The notes beneath the pieces are model-generated. The model made no database searches, had not been told where the DNA came from, and saw nothing but the letters and a program-made list of their open reading frames with translations. This document shows, in pieces, positions 1 to 9,720 of a stretch of 64,000 nucleotides of DNA (its first letter is position 1; every line of letters begins with the position of its first letter). The translations under genes were made by a program, and so were the position numbers. Source of the stretch: Ulva prolifera (lineage: Eukaryota > Chlorophyta > Ulvophyceae > Ulvales > Ulvaceae); contig CM041196.1 of the NCBI GenBank assembly GCA_023078555.1, forward strand, positions 10,558,985 to 10,622,984. The letters run 5' to 3'.

Positions 1-2
1 TG

Positions 3-578
3 GTGAAGAAAAAAGTATTCCTCGTTTTGAAGATGCTGGCTATCCTGGCCAACAAAGGGCCGGAGTCAAATCCACTGCACAGATCCCGAATTCAAACAGT
101 CGAGGGCTTTGAGCGGTACATGAAAGATAAAGTGAACACGTTCTTCTGCAAAATGACGGCGAAAGAGGTGCCGATTGTATCCACTCGTCAAGAGCTGAGG
201 GAACTAGCACCAGTGCCCCTGTTCATTCGTTCTTTACCGGACGTACTTGCATGTTGTTTGGCGAGTCCGGACATAGATAATGCCAACGTCAACCTAGATC
301 CAATGCCCGTACAAGGTGAACACTGGAAGACCCGATCCAATCCAGATGATGATGGGAGAGTTAAGTGCTTCATGCAAGGAACCTTCATTCACAAAGCCAA
401 GCAGGTGTCGTTCCCCATAAATCGGTCGTATTGAAATGGCAAAAATAGTGTAGATGACTCGTATGTCTTGGGGCGACGTCCGCGTCACTGTCGTCTGGGT
501 ACCAACATGATTGTGCAGGCAAGAATCAATGCTCGTGTCGCAAGCGGAGTGTCAGAAGCTGAAGCCCGACGTCCAATC
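3..578 (+). pseudogene. Plavaka/TNP2-like transposase, N-terminal part (5' end outside window, interrupted by an element at 579)
   Basis: The frame is open from the window edge to an in-frame TGA at 432-434. It then resumes in the same frame up to the insertion at 579. A segment around residues 70-105 (VPLFIRSLPDVLACCLASP and following) resembles the part of Plavaka transposases that precedes the catalytic core. After excision of the element at 579-2130 plus one copy of its 8-bp target duplication (1560 bp, a multiple of three) the frame continues directly into 2139 onward, where FFDKTLISP resembles the conserved DKT motif of Plavaka proteins. The family call rests on remembered motif patterns, not on an alignment. 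The in-frame stop and the insertion make this a dead copy. Confidence 0.45.
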
Positions 579-2130
579 AGGGGGTCATCCACTCCCGCTA
601 AAAGGTGGTCCCCCCCCGGGCGCGCAAAATCCGCTGCGAAACAGCCAAATTGGGGAAGGTTTCCACTATGGTCTATGTTGAATGAACAATCCTAGTGTTT
701 TAGTTCGGAGTCTTGGGGAGAGTTGGCCATATTCGCCGAAATGGTCGGTCTGGTTGGGGAGAACTGTCTGTGGCTTCCCAACGCTGCCCAAAGCTGCCCA
801 ATCACTCAATTCCTTTCCCAATCTTTCCCAAATTGCATCTTTAAAGTTAATAAGTGTCTTCGGTTGCCTATGGACGGCCGCGCCGGATTATTCCGTAGCC
901 CGGTGACGTCCTTTTGTGGCAATTGACTTGCTACTGCTCCGAATCACCTCCTGAGGACGTGCTACAGCTGGGGGACGGTTGTGCCACGACCGATAATCCA
1001 TTGCTAACTAGTACTTGATCTCCGCATTCTGTGAATGTCGCCTTAGTGGCCTGATGCTACAGTGTAACGACTGCAGATTGCCCTTGCTGGTTCAAACCTG
1101 CTATATATCTGCCTGCTGCTTCTCTGTGCAACAGAGTCCATGCTTGGTATTCAGTCACCTGCAAGTTGTGTACTGCTAGGCAGCAAAGTATTTCTGCTAT
1201 GTTTTGTGCATTGCGCTATGTGAATGTGAAATGCGGGTATTTCGTCAGGTGTCCTAGCCTTTCGAAAACCTCCATCATGGCGGCCATTGCCTCTTGCTCC
1301 GGTCATTTATTTGATGCATTTCGTGCAGACCACGTAATTGACGGTATTGTCGCACAAGCTTTGTCGCCGGGGATCAGTCCAGACTATATACACTGTACAA
1401 TTTTATATCTGTGCCCGATCTTATCTCAGGACTAAACACACAAACAAGCGACACTGTTCAGCCACTCAATCATGAGATGGTAGAGCCACTTCCTAGCGCC
1501 ACTGTCGAGCATGGGTTCCACATAGCTGTTACCACCACTGCCTTTCGTAGACTCGAGGTCAGCTAACTTGAAACAAGACTGGAATATTTCGGCGTCCATG
1601 ATCTCATTTGGCACGAGCCTAGCTCGTGCAATGGCGGGCAACACAGCGTCTTGTAGCTGCCTCGCCGTCACAGGCTTGCGATTGATGTAATAACAAGCAG
1701 AAACGTTTTCGACAGCATCATCTAACTCTTGTTGCGCCGGTCTCGCACGAGACACCATTGTCTGATGGACACAACACAGCCGACAAATGTAGTACTCTCG
1801 AACTTTTACCGATCAGGCGTCGAGAGTCACAAACATGTCATGTAACAACAGTGCAACAAATTATAGCTCATTTTCGTTGTGTTCCTCGGTCTGGAAGCAA
1901 TGGCGGTTGATTGGGGATGATCTCGCATCGTTCCCGCGATATTGGGGAAAACGGCGACATTTCGCCGAAAAGGGCACTCTGCTTGGGGACTTTCCCCAAG
2001 ACTGAGATCGTACACTACGAGTTCCCAATCAACATAAACCATAGTGGAAACCTTCCCCAATTTGGCTGTTTCGCAACGGATTTTGCGCGCCCGGGGGGGA
2101 CCACCTTTTAGCGGGAGTGGATGCCCCCCT
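579..2130. mobile_element. 1.55-kb inverted-repeat DNA element with 8-bp TSD, inserted in a transposase gene
   Basis: The ends are AGGGGG at 579 and CCCCCCT at 2130. They are flanked by identical 8-bp copies of GTCCAATC at 571-578 and 2131-2138. The first about 105 bp (579-685) are nearly perfect inverted copies of 2024-2130, and weaker inverted similarity reaches about 200 bp inward, including a TTCGCCGAAATG-type segment. Eight-bp duplications are typical of hAT, P, KDZ/Zisupton and Merlin-like transposons. The long TIRs and lack of a recognisable transposase mean it is probably non-autonomous. The only sizeable internal frame is the 108-aa one on the minus strand. Confidence 0.85.
1432..1758 (-). 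CDS. 108-aa hypothetical protein carried by the inverted-repeat element
   Basis: This is an ATG-to-stop frame on the minus strand, wholly inside the 579-2130 element. The composition is protein-like, with mixed charged and hydrophobic residues in helical stretches such as AVLPAIARARLVPNE and KWLYHLMIEWLNSV. I recognise no domain, signal peptide or membrane segment. It could be a fragment of a captured host gene or a remnant of an element-encoded protein. It has no partner frame with a DDE motif, so it is not a recognisable transposase. Confidence 0.35.
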   Translation of the reverse strand: MVSRARPAQQELDDAVENVSACYYINRKPVTARQLQDAVLPAIARARLVPNEIMDAEIFQSCFKLADLESTKGSGGNSYVEPMLDSGARKWLYHLMIEWLNSVACLCV

Positions 2131-4686
2131 GTCCAATCTTGGCACTTGGTCTCTTCTTTGATAAAACACTCATCAGTCCCATCGCCAAGAGGTATCGTCC
2201 ACAAGCAGTGCGGATGACAATGCCCAGTCAACACCAAGAACTTACTAGACGAGGAGTTGTACAGCCACATGCATTACAATACATGGCATGCTCTCCCGTC
2301 CAAGGAAAATTTTGGTATTATTAGTCGTGTTAAGGCTTCTTTTCATGCAGTGACCTGTACCCCATTTTTGTGGCTTTGATGAACGTTGACCAAAGCGTCC
2401 GTCATGAGGGAATCCAACTCCTGTGCATGGTTCCCAACGTAAAAGAGTGGGTCCACTCCCACCTACCGGAGGGTCAAGAGCACATCCTTGTGGCAGAGAT
2501 CGAGTCTGCCGTCACTGCGACAACTACAACATTGTGGCAAACAATGTTGAGCGAGATAGGAGAAGCCACTAACCCACACGCCGAGGTACGACCGCAATAC
2601 ATGTGCTGAGGTTGGGATGGGGGGGGGGGGGGGGGGGGGGGGGGGGCGCGCCTTAAAGTTGTGAGCTAATCAGTACACCGGGTGTAGGTTTGGGTCAAAT
2701 TCCATGAAGACAGAGACCCCCTTTTGAAGCATCTACACAAGGAGCCGGCTTTTGACGAATCGGGACCGTACATGAAAGCATTGTGTGATGTCGTGGTGTC
2801 GGCTTTGATTCTAGACACCCCCGAAGCAGCAGCCACACTTGGGGTCATGTCCAGGTTTGGTGGTAGGATAGATAGCAAGAACAGTGGCAGCGATGCTGGA
2901 TGCCTAATCTGCCATGCACCCACGAGCAAATATGACTGTGCTCCCCGGGAGCTGACGGAAGACAAGCGGTGCACTCGAAACTTGACTGAAGCCCAACTAC
3001 TAAGGGAGACCGGCAGTAAAGCCGCACTGAAAAGACAAGGTGTGTGAGGTGCAGTGTGAGTGGGAATGATTTATGTCTATGTAGCAGTGTCGATGAAGTA
3101 GCTTGCCACAGTTGCTGCGACAGCACTATGACAGACTCCTTGTGGGTCAACCCACATGCCTGAACCTGGGTGTGGGGCTTTTAGGGGTCAAAGAAACAGC
3201 ACCCGCCCTCTGCAACATATTTTGGGACTCACAAGATGAGTGGGGGGAGCTTCCGCGGCTGTGGGGTGTAGATATCCTACATCACTGGAATCTAGGGGTT
3301 ATGAAACGACTAGGCATTGATCAGCTAAAAGTGTGACTCCTTGAGACTCCATGTTCGAGTGCGAGCTGGTCCAATGTGGTGTGTCACGCTGCAAGTCGGG
3401 CACATGTGCACGCGATGGTATACTTACGTGCTAGTAATGCTGTAGGCAATCATCGCAATGTTGGGCGAGAAATCAAACCAGACACTACAGAATATGTCAA
3501 ATCGAGTCAATAGATGGTACGACATATTTGCCATATTCACGGTTCCACCATTTCCATCTCTACCATATGCGCAAAAGGGCGGCCTCCTCAGTTCCGGCGA
3601 CACGGTCGCTGGTGGAAAATTGCAAGGAGCTGAGATGAAAAGAGTACAAGGGGTCTTGGCGTACATCGTGGATGCTCTACCCGGAGCTTCCGAATCTGTC
3701 GCACCACTGATGCTTGCACGGTGTGAGCAGTAACAACCGAATGTGACTACTTTCACATCAACCAACACAGTTCTCCACTTTATGAATTGATCATGCCCAG
3801 ATACGCGCTGGATCACATGACTGCCATAAGTTACCAGCTAAGGACCACTCTGTGTAGGCTCACTGCTTTGGGATTCTTGCTACTGCGAGGAAACTTAGCA
3901 TACCAAGGATGGACTGCACTTGAAGCGGAAATGCTTCAGCACCACATCAGCTATGTATGGTTGCCGCTTGTAAAGCAATACCTCAGAGAACTCTATCATC
4001 CAGACGAAGCATCTCGGCAAGCACGAGTGCTCAAGGTGCATATAATCCTAGTTCACGCCACGGAACGCTTGTTAAGCCATGGACCTCCACAGGTATGCAA
4101 CGAGTCACTAGTAGTGTTCATCATGTGTATATGTCCTAAGACCGCTTCAACTAGCTTACCACTAGACAATTGGTTGTTACTTATGGACCGACTTCCGCGC
4201 TCTTCAACTTCTGGAAGTGGGTAATCTGCAAAATGATGACGCCGTTGGTTGTAGGAGTACGGCACGGGACCGTTTGAGTCGGCACATGAGATACAAAAGA
4301 AAGCTGCACGGAAGACCAACTGCACCGCATTGACGCTAACAAAACAACATGCCGCTAGAGCCAGTGAAATCCAGTCATTTGTCGTAGCAGGGCATGTGAA
4401 CAAGGCTTTGGGAGCAATTATTGAAGGCCGGATCACACCGTCCTGCATAATCACACTGAGAGAAACTGACAACGAGGGCAAGGTCGTGACCAGGCAACGA
4501 ATTCTAGACAAAGCAGCCTCGTTGAGCTCGAGTCAGATGGATACGTGCACTGAAGTCCCCCCCATTACCGTTGATCCAGTGTCGATGGCACAACGTACCG
4601 TGAGGGGCAGCCAACACTGCACCAGACTATTCAATGTGGTGTGCCACAGCCCGCCGCTAGTAGCCGGAAGGTCACACCAATGCTAA
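2131..4686 (+). pseudogene. Plavaka/TNP2-like transposase, central part (several exons or frames)
   Basis: This continues the gene interrupted at 579. In order I see: FFDKTLISPIAKRY (about 2157-2200) followed by RRGVVQPHAL; a CLICHAPTSKYDC segment (about 2900-2935) like the Cys motif of TNP2/Plavaka proteins; RLWGVDILHHWNLGVMKRLG (about 3256-3315), matching the D-LH-LGV-K block of Plavaka enzymes; VPPFPSLPYAQKGG (about 3546-3590); and KVHIILVHATERL (about 4033-4075), like the late HSL-H block. Blocks sit in different frames separated by short gaps with plausible acceptors (for example the CAG near 2350), so introns and decay both contribute. Family order is preserved. The assignment is by motif order and is moderately secure. 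Confidence 0.5.
2619..2646. repeat. Poly-G tract of 28 bases
   Basis: An uninterrupted run of G follows GGGAT and is followed by CGCGCC. It lies between two blocks of the transposase pseudogene, so probably in an intron. Such a run can form a G-quadruplex and is also a usual place for sequencing-length errors. Confidence 0.9.
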
Positions 4687-4753
4687 TAGGAAATACAGGA
4701 GTGTTCGATTACCTCGTGATCACATACACCTCCCCATGTAGGTACTGAGAGAG

Positions 4754-6135
4754 TTGGCAGATGTCCAGGCTGCATCCCGATTAGTAGAACTACACAACAC
4801 CGGTCCGTGCACATACATTCGTGAAGCAGCCGGACTTGAGGGTATCGGCAGCCAACACAGGCAGTGTCACAACATCCGGTTGTCGACACTGAAACGTCTC
4901 ACGGATGCTGGATTGACGGAAGCTGTGGTACAGGGGCTTGAGCAAAGCATCACGACAACTGTGGTACATGAAACTGCAGCGCAAGTGCTGCAACTACCAG
5001 AGCTTTTGACACTGCCAGATTGTATCACGGAATATCTGCTGCAACAGCGAGATGCAGAGTTCATCGCTACAGGTGGGCTGGCGGAGACTCTCCTGAGGCT
5101 GTGCTTCGTACACACCCGAAACATCAAAGTCACCTACTACACCCATAACGACGTAGCATGCGCTCATCAAAGGCAGGTAATGCTTCACCCGTCCCGAGTC
5201 GTTGAACGTCCTTACCACCCCCTAGGATGACGAAGCAGGACTCACTAAGCGTGTCTGAAACTGCTGTGGCAACACAGGTTTCCTATCTTAACCGCCCCAT
5301 TCATCTGAATTTCTTCCTGAGTGACAGTGAAGAGCAGCCATTCGAGGATGCGGCAGCTAGAGTCAAACGCAGATGTCGTGCATACCGACGGCACTTGAGC
5401 GCAGCAATTCAAGGACAGACCTCTCTCCAGTCCAGTGTATGGGTTTTTCTTTTATGCACTGCCCTCAGCATGCTGGTCTTCCGCCCGTAGAGCACCGGAG
5501 CGGTGTTCACCGAGTTGCGTGTGCGAGATGCAAAGCAGACAGGCGGCAAGAGTACCTCCCAGGTGAACTTGATTCGATGGCTTGACCGGCTGCATCGACC
5601 AGGCAGTCGTCATCGTCCAGCCATAGCGCGCTTGATGCAAATGGCGGACCCGAACGCAGAGGTCTTGGGCTGCGACCGACTGGTGTGGTCGCGATCAGGA
5701 GAAGAGGACGGCCCAAAAAAACTACCAGATCTCAGCGCGAAGATATTACATGCTGCCCAACTCTCCGGGTGCTCTACAAAGCCCGGCTCCAAGCGGACGA
5801 AGGAGCGACGAGATCCAGATGCCACAGCGGTGACCAAAATACGCACTGCTCTTGACGCGTTCGGGCAGGATAGACTAAGGGCTGATGATTTATACCGAGG
5901 GGTAGCTATGTGTTCAATTCCCCCACCTGACCAATGCGCTACCCCAGTTCATGTTCTGCCAGTCATAGGAACCGAGAGGGTCAATCAGTGGCGACCAGCG
6001 GCCGCAAATCGTGCACACAGTGCGGTCCAGCATCACAGGGACTTTGAGATTACTCAAGGATACAAACTCAGTAGTTACTACCAGTTCCGCTTGGATCTGC
6101 AGGCGTTGCCGCGAGGATACGAAGTAGACCTGTAG
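4754..6135 (+). pseudogene. Unrecognised coding-like frames downstream of the Plavaka-like core
   Basis: Three protein-like frames follow one another: 4754-5230 (158 aa), 5227-5490 (87 aa) and 5503-6135 (210 aa). The last two share one frame, separated by a single TAG at 5488-5490, and read as one protein of about 300 residues if that stop is ignored. The last part is rich in basic and acidic residues (KPGSKRTKERRDPDATAV). They may be the C-terminal exons of the same element gene or a second element protein. I see no diagnostic domain. Confidence 0.35.
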
Positions 6136-6814
6136 ATCGATGTAGGCGTGCACACGTCCCACAGCCACCTTGCCACGTCCCATGGATCAAGTTGTTCTCG
6201 ATTGATGTAATGAATCTTAAGCTGGAGAAGTGCTAACTGACTGGCCGCTCACTGCCCCGCGTCGACTGTAGCTGCCAAGTCTTAGCAAGGCCCAGAGGTA
6301 TCAGTCGGGACTCGCAGCTGAGGCCGCGCCAAAGCTGTACACGGCACATCAGTTTAAGGCCCCGCTAGATGTGATCATGCATCGAGAAGCGACGCGGACC
6401 AGCTGTGGTTCGTGTAACAGCCGCGGCTGGCTCTGTGTGCTACCATTGGCTTCGACAGATCGTTTCCGGCTGCGAGTCCGGTCGGTTGTGTCCATTCAAT
6501 TTGGTAACCGTCCTAAAAGCTATGGGTGTAACAGATGTTTCAGCGCGATTACCGGCGACCTGCGTACATGACCCACTCGCAGCTTGCGATACCTACTAGC
6601 ACCCGTGGCGACAGCGCCGATCGCTTCTCGGGTCATCGCCATTACGGCGAAATCACTGTGTTCGGGTGCCAGAGTCGTTTGCAATCGGACACCATGCACT
6701 AAATCACGTCCGCAAGGCACAGACGTAGTCGATTTCGATCAACACATGGTGAGGTCGCCGCTCATAACTCGCCACGTAAGGTTGCGCTCATGTGTTATGG
6801 GCGACCACCACAGT
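6136..6814. other. Intergenic stretch, nothing recognised
   Basis: There are only short frames on both strands without family motifs, and no repeat shared with the rest of the window that I could see. Confidence 0.5.
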
Positions 6815-7405
6815 AGACGTGGGTGGTTTACATTTGATGTCGGTGTCGCACGCACGCACGCCCACCATTTTTGAATTGCACGACGCGGCGAGCGAGTATT
6901 TAGCCCCTTCAGAGACCCACGTGGGGAGCCGTGACAGGCTTCGCCATGTGTCTGGTGTGCAGCCATGCAGACTTGTGAAAATTGTGAATGCATTCCTCCG
7001 GCGTGCACGCCGATGGCGAGTACTTTTTGCACGAGCTCGAGCATGCGCGACAAGGTGCTGGACACGGCATGGCACACCTCATCGTACTGCCTAGTATACA
7101 CAGGCGATCAGATAGCATGACGTGCGTGTACGTGTGGCAGGTATAGCACGTCTGTAGTGTGCCGCTGTTCCGGGACATTTCGCCTGCCCAGCACAATTGC
7201 GCTGCACGTTGATATCTGAGATAGCACATTCGCGCGGTGGACTATTGATTGAATCATTCTGTGACACGTCAATAGCCTTGCTGTGCATTGACAAATGCGG
7301 TGAGTTTTGCAGGTTTGCATGTATTAGAACGCATTTGGTGGAGTCGTCCTTGCTACGGCGCTGAAGCTGTACCCGTGCTCGATGTAGTGGAGTATGCCGA
7401 TCTGC
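6815..7405 (+). repeat. Dispersed repeat, copy 1 (inverted partner at 50.0-50.6 kb)
   Basis: Read on the minus strand, this segment runs parallel to 50040-50610 read on the plus strand. Shared blocks include GCAGTACGATGAGGTGTGCC, a segment around TCTGAAGGGGCTAAATACTC (6892-6911; TCTGAAGGGCCTAAATACTT at 50522-50541) and the segment around GGCATACTC near 7391. Similarity is clearly interrupted by substitutions and small indels, so the copies are old. In some stretches differences look synonymous (ILHYIEHGYSFSAVA here versus ILYCIGHKYSFIAVA in the partner), which hints that the family once encoded a protein. Confidence 0.75.
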
Positions 7406-7597
7406 ATCTAAGCCTTTTCTCGACAGCAAGAACTACGCAGGTGTGGCGATCGCATCATTGGTCACCTACTCATGCAGCCTTCGTAATGTTGTTGTGCTTG
7501 CTGGTGTGTTTTTATGTAATGCTTGTCTGGTCATGTTCACTCTTCTGTAGTTGACTATGAAAATGTGGCGGTGCCTGTGTGTGTGAGTATGTGTTGC

Positions 7598-7629
7598 TGC
7601 CGGTTTGGGAACAGCTTCCCAAACCGGCA
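7598..7629. repeat. Perfect 14-bp hairpin with 4-base loop
   Basis: The arms are TGCCGGTTTGGGAA (7598-7611) and its exact reverse complement (7616-7629) around the loop CAGC. A further partial copy of one arm (GTTTGGGAACAGC) follows at 7634. It lies just upstream of the 7605-8243 frame. It could be a terminal or subterminal repeat of an element, or a hairpin terminator-like structure. The function is unknown. Confidence 0.85.
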
Positions 7630-8243
7630 AACCGTTTGGGAACAGCAGCCGTGAGTATATGTCAGCACTAACACCATGCTTAAAATTCAGCGATGGTGGT
7701 GCCTTTCAAAACAAGCATGGCTCTCGTGAGTTCGTAAATGTGGCCAGAGCACTGTTCATAGATGTCATTGCTGTGCATCGCTGCCGCATGATGACGGCCC
7801 CCCCTCCGGATGGTTATCGCCTGCGCATGCACGTGGAGGGAAAACAAGAGCAAGATGTTCCATTCGATTGGGACCTCCTTATGGGCCTCCTGCCGTCTGC
7901 CTCTCCTATACATGTCATGTCTGTTCACGCCACTGCGTACATCCATGCTCACATCACAACTGGGAGTAGTCATCTTGACTGCTCATGCAATTGGTATGAA
8001 TTCACTAGGTGCCAGCTGGTATCTCAAGGGCTACTGCTGGTCACAACAGCCTTGAAAAATCAGAGCAGCATAACACCTTATACCACAGGCAGGCATTGCC
8101 GACCAGACTCTCATGCTGCAATACGGCGGCAAGATTTGCCTCGGAAGCCTCCGGTGCGGAAGTGTGTTCACAATTTGTTGCCCCCTGAGGAACCCGCTTT
8201 GCAGCGGAAGTCTCGGCGTCTCGCAAGCAAGTACGATCTGTGA
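7605..8243 (+). CDS. Unrecognised exon upstream of the ULP1-like peptidase
   Basis: This is a 212-codon open frame. The first codons overlap the hairpin, so the true exon probably starts downstream of it. The C-terminal part is basic (LPRKPPVRK and LQRKSRRLASKYDL). A similar PRRSRRLAQS tail occurs in the frame ending at 12628, just upstream of the second TNP2-like gene. The position suggests the N-terminal region of the same element protein as the peptidase exons that follow. A GT donor is possible within GCAAGTACGA near 8230. No domain recognised. Confidence 0.35.
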   Translation: MGTASQTGKPFGNSSREYMSALTPCLKFSDGGAFQNKHGSREFVNVARALFIDVIAVHRCRMMTAPPPDGYRLRMHVEGKQEQDVPFDWDLLMGLLPSASPIHVMSVHATAYIHAHITTGSSHLDCSCNWYEFTRCQLVSQGLLLVTTALKNQSSITPYTTGRHCRPDSHAAIRRQDLPRKPPVRKCVHNLLPPEEPALQRKSRRLASKYDL

Positions 8244-8639
8244 CTGGTGCATGTCCACTGTGTCCTTGTAGTAAACTTTGCTGAATCCCAACATGTGCGC
8301 ACACTTGATGCAGGACTGTTGTTGGAGCTGGTGCCGTTGCTGCACACGATCCGCGCCGTGATGTGGGACAGTCTTTGAACACGAGCACTGCTGCCAACTC
8401 TGATGCAGCTGCAGATGAGCAGACCATGGCTGCTGCCTTGCCATCTTGTTCAGATGGGCTACCATGGTCGAAGCTGCCTGCATTGCAAGGCATGGCCCTT
8501 TTAACGGACGGAACCGCTGGGTACGCTTTGTCACCAGGCCCTGCTCCACACCATGCTGGCACCAGAGTGATAGTGTATGCATTGATGTTCACACGCATCA
8601 CGGCTTCAGCATGCCCATTTTGGCATGATATGTTGCAGG

Positions 8640-9720
8640 TGCTTACACGAAAGTCTCACAGTTGCTTTTGAGAGGCTTGTGGACCAAGATTTCCCCATTC
8701 ATGTTGATGGTGGCACTGCCAAGATCAATGTGTTTAGCGAGCTCCGAATGCCAGGCTCATGCATCCGTATCAGTCCTGAGGACTTCGCTACATGTGCCTA
8801 TGGACAGCAAGTCAATGACATGGTGGTAGAAATGTACGAAAAACTGCACCAGGTACGGTATTCTCAAAGACTTACACCACCATGAGTACACCAGCATGAC
8901 CGAAATGCTCGAGTTATGCCCAATCCCTTGTGATTCAGCAAAGGAACTTCATGGATCGTGTGGCCGGGAGGGCTGGCACCACATACAGCACTGAATCTCA
9001 TCTGCTTCCTAAGCTGGCAGATATGATGGATATGACCTCACCTCGATTCAATTACCATGAAATTGAACGATTGCGCACATCGAAGGCAATGGGTGAGCCG
9101 ATGTTCAGAATTTATGGTCCCCCACACCAGCTAGAGTGTATTTTAGTGCCTGTGCACCTGCCAATGGGGAAGGACAATGGCCACTGGGTATGCCATCCAA
9201 GTCTCAGCTATGACCTACTATGACCCCGTGTCCGTGTCTGGTGTTGACTTCACCTACCTACCGAATTCTTGTGGTTCATACTCGTGCCATGTGTAGACTC
9301 TCATTGAGGTCAGGTTCAACTGGAAGGATGAGCCTGAGTGGCATGTCATTATGTACATTGGCTCATTGACACCTACACCTACAATCGCGGCCAAATTTCG
9401 CTTAAGCGGTGTCCACTTTCATCAGCTGGATTGGATGTGAGTGGCTGCGCGAACACAAAGCTGCTAATGGGCGGACTGAGGTTCTGCCCCATAGATTACA
9501 GGTATAATCGAAACCTCCAGGCGCTCTCGTCTTGTTTCAGAATGCCATTACACACTTGCCGACAGCTTCCATGCAGGAAAATCAATGGGATGTACGACTG
9601 CAGCCAAACGAAATTCTGAAGCACAGTGACGGCGTCGATTGTGGAATTTTTTAATGATGACGGCAATGAAACGCTTTACTTCGGGTGCTTCACTGGATTT
9701 CACTCAAAATCAGGTGTCCA
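8640..9720 (+). pseudogene. ULP1-like cysteine peptidase (family C48), multi-exon and frameshifted
   Basis: ULP1 peptidases cleave SUMO-type modifiers, and many plant and algal transposons carry one. Exon 1 follows an acceptor at 8639 and holds IRISPEDFATCAYGQQVNDM (near 8764-8823), matching the block that precedes GxWLNDxxI in ULP1. It ends at a CAG|GTACGG donor near 8852. The next exon (from about 8940) carries the His region KDNGHW (near 9170-9187), then, one base out of frame, YAIQVSAMTYYDPV with the Asp. After an acceptor at 9576 comes HSDGVDCGIF (near 9622-9651) with the nucleophile Cys, again followed by a one-base shift into LMMTAMKRF. All of His, Asp and Cys are visible but two frameshifts break the gene, so it is almost surely inactive. 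Confidence 0.7.

Noticed and set aside
8031..8601. Two long overlapping minus-strand frames (183 and 186 codons)
   Set aside because: They overlap each other and the plus-strand exons of the ULP1-like region, and lack any motif.
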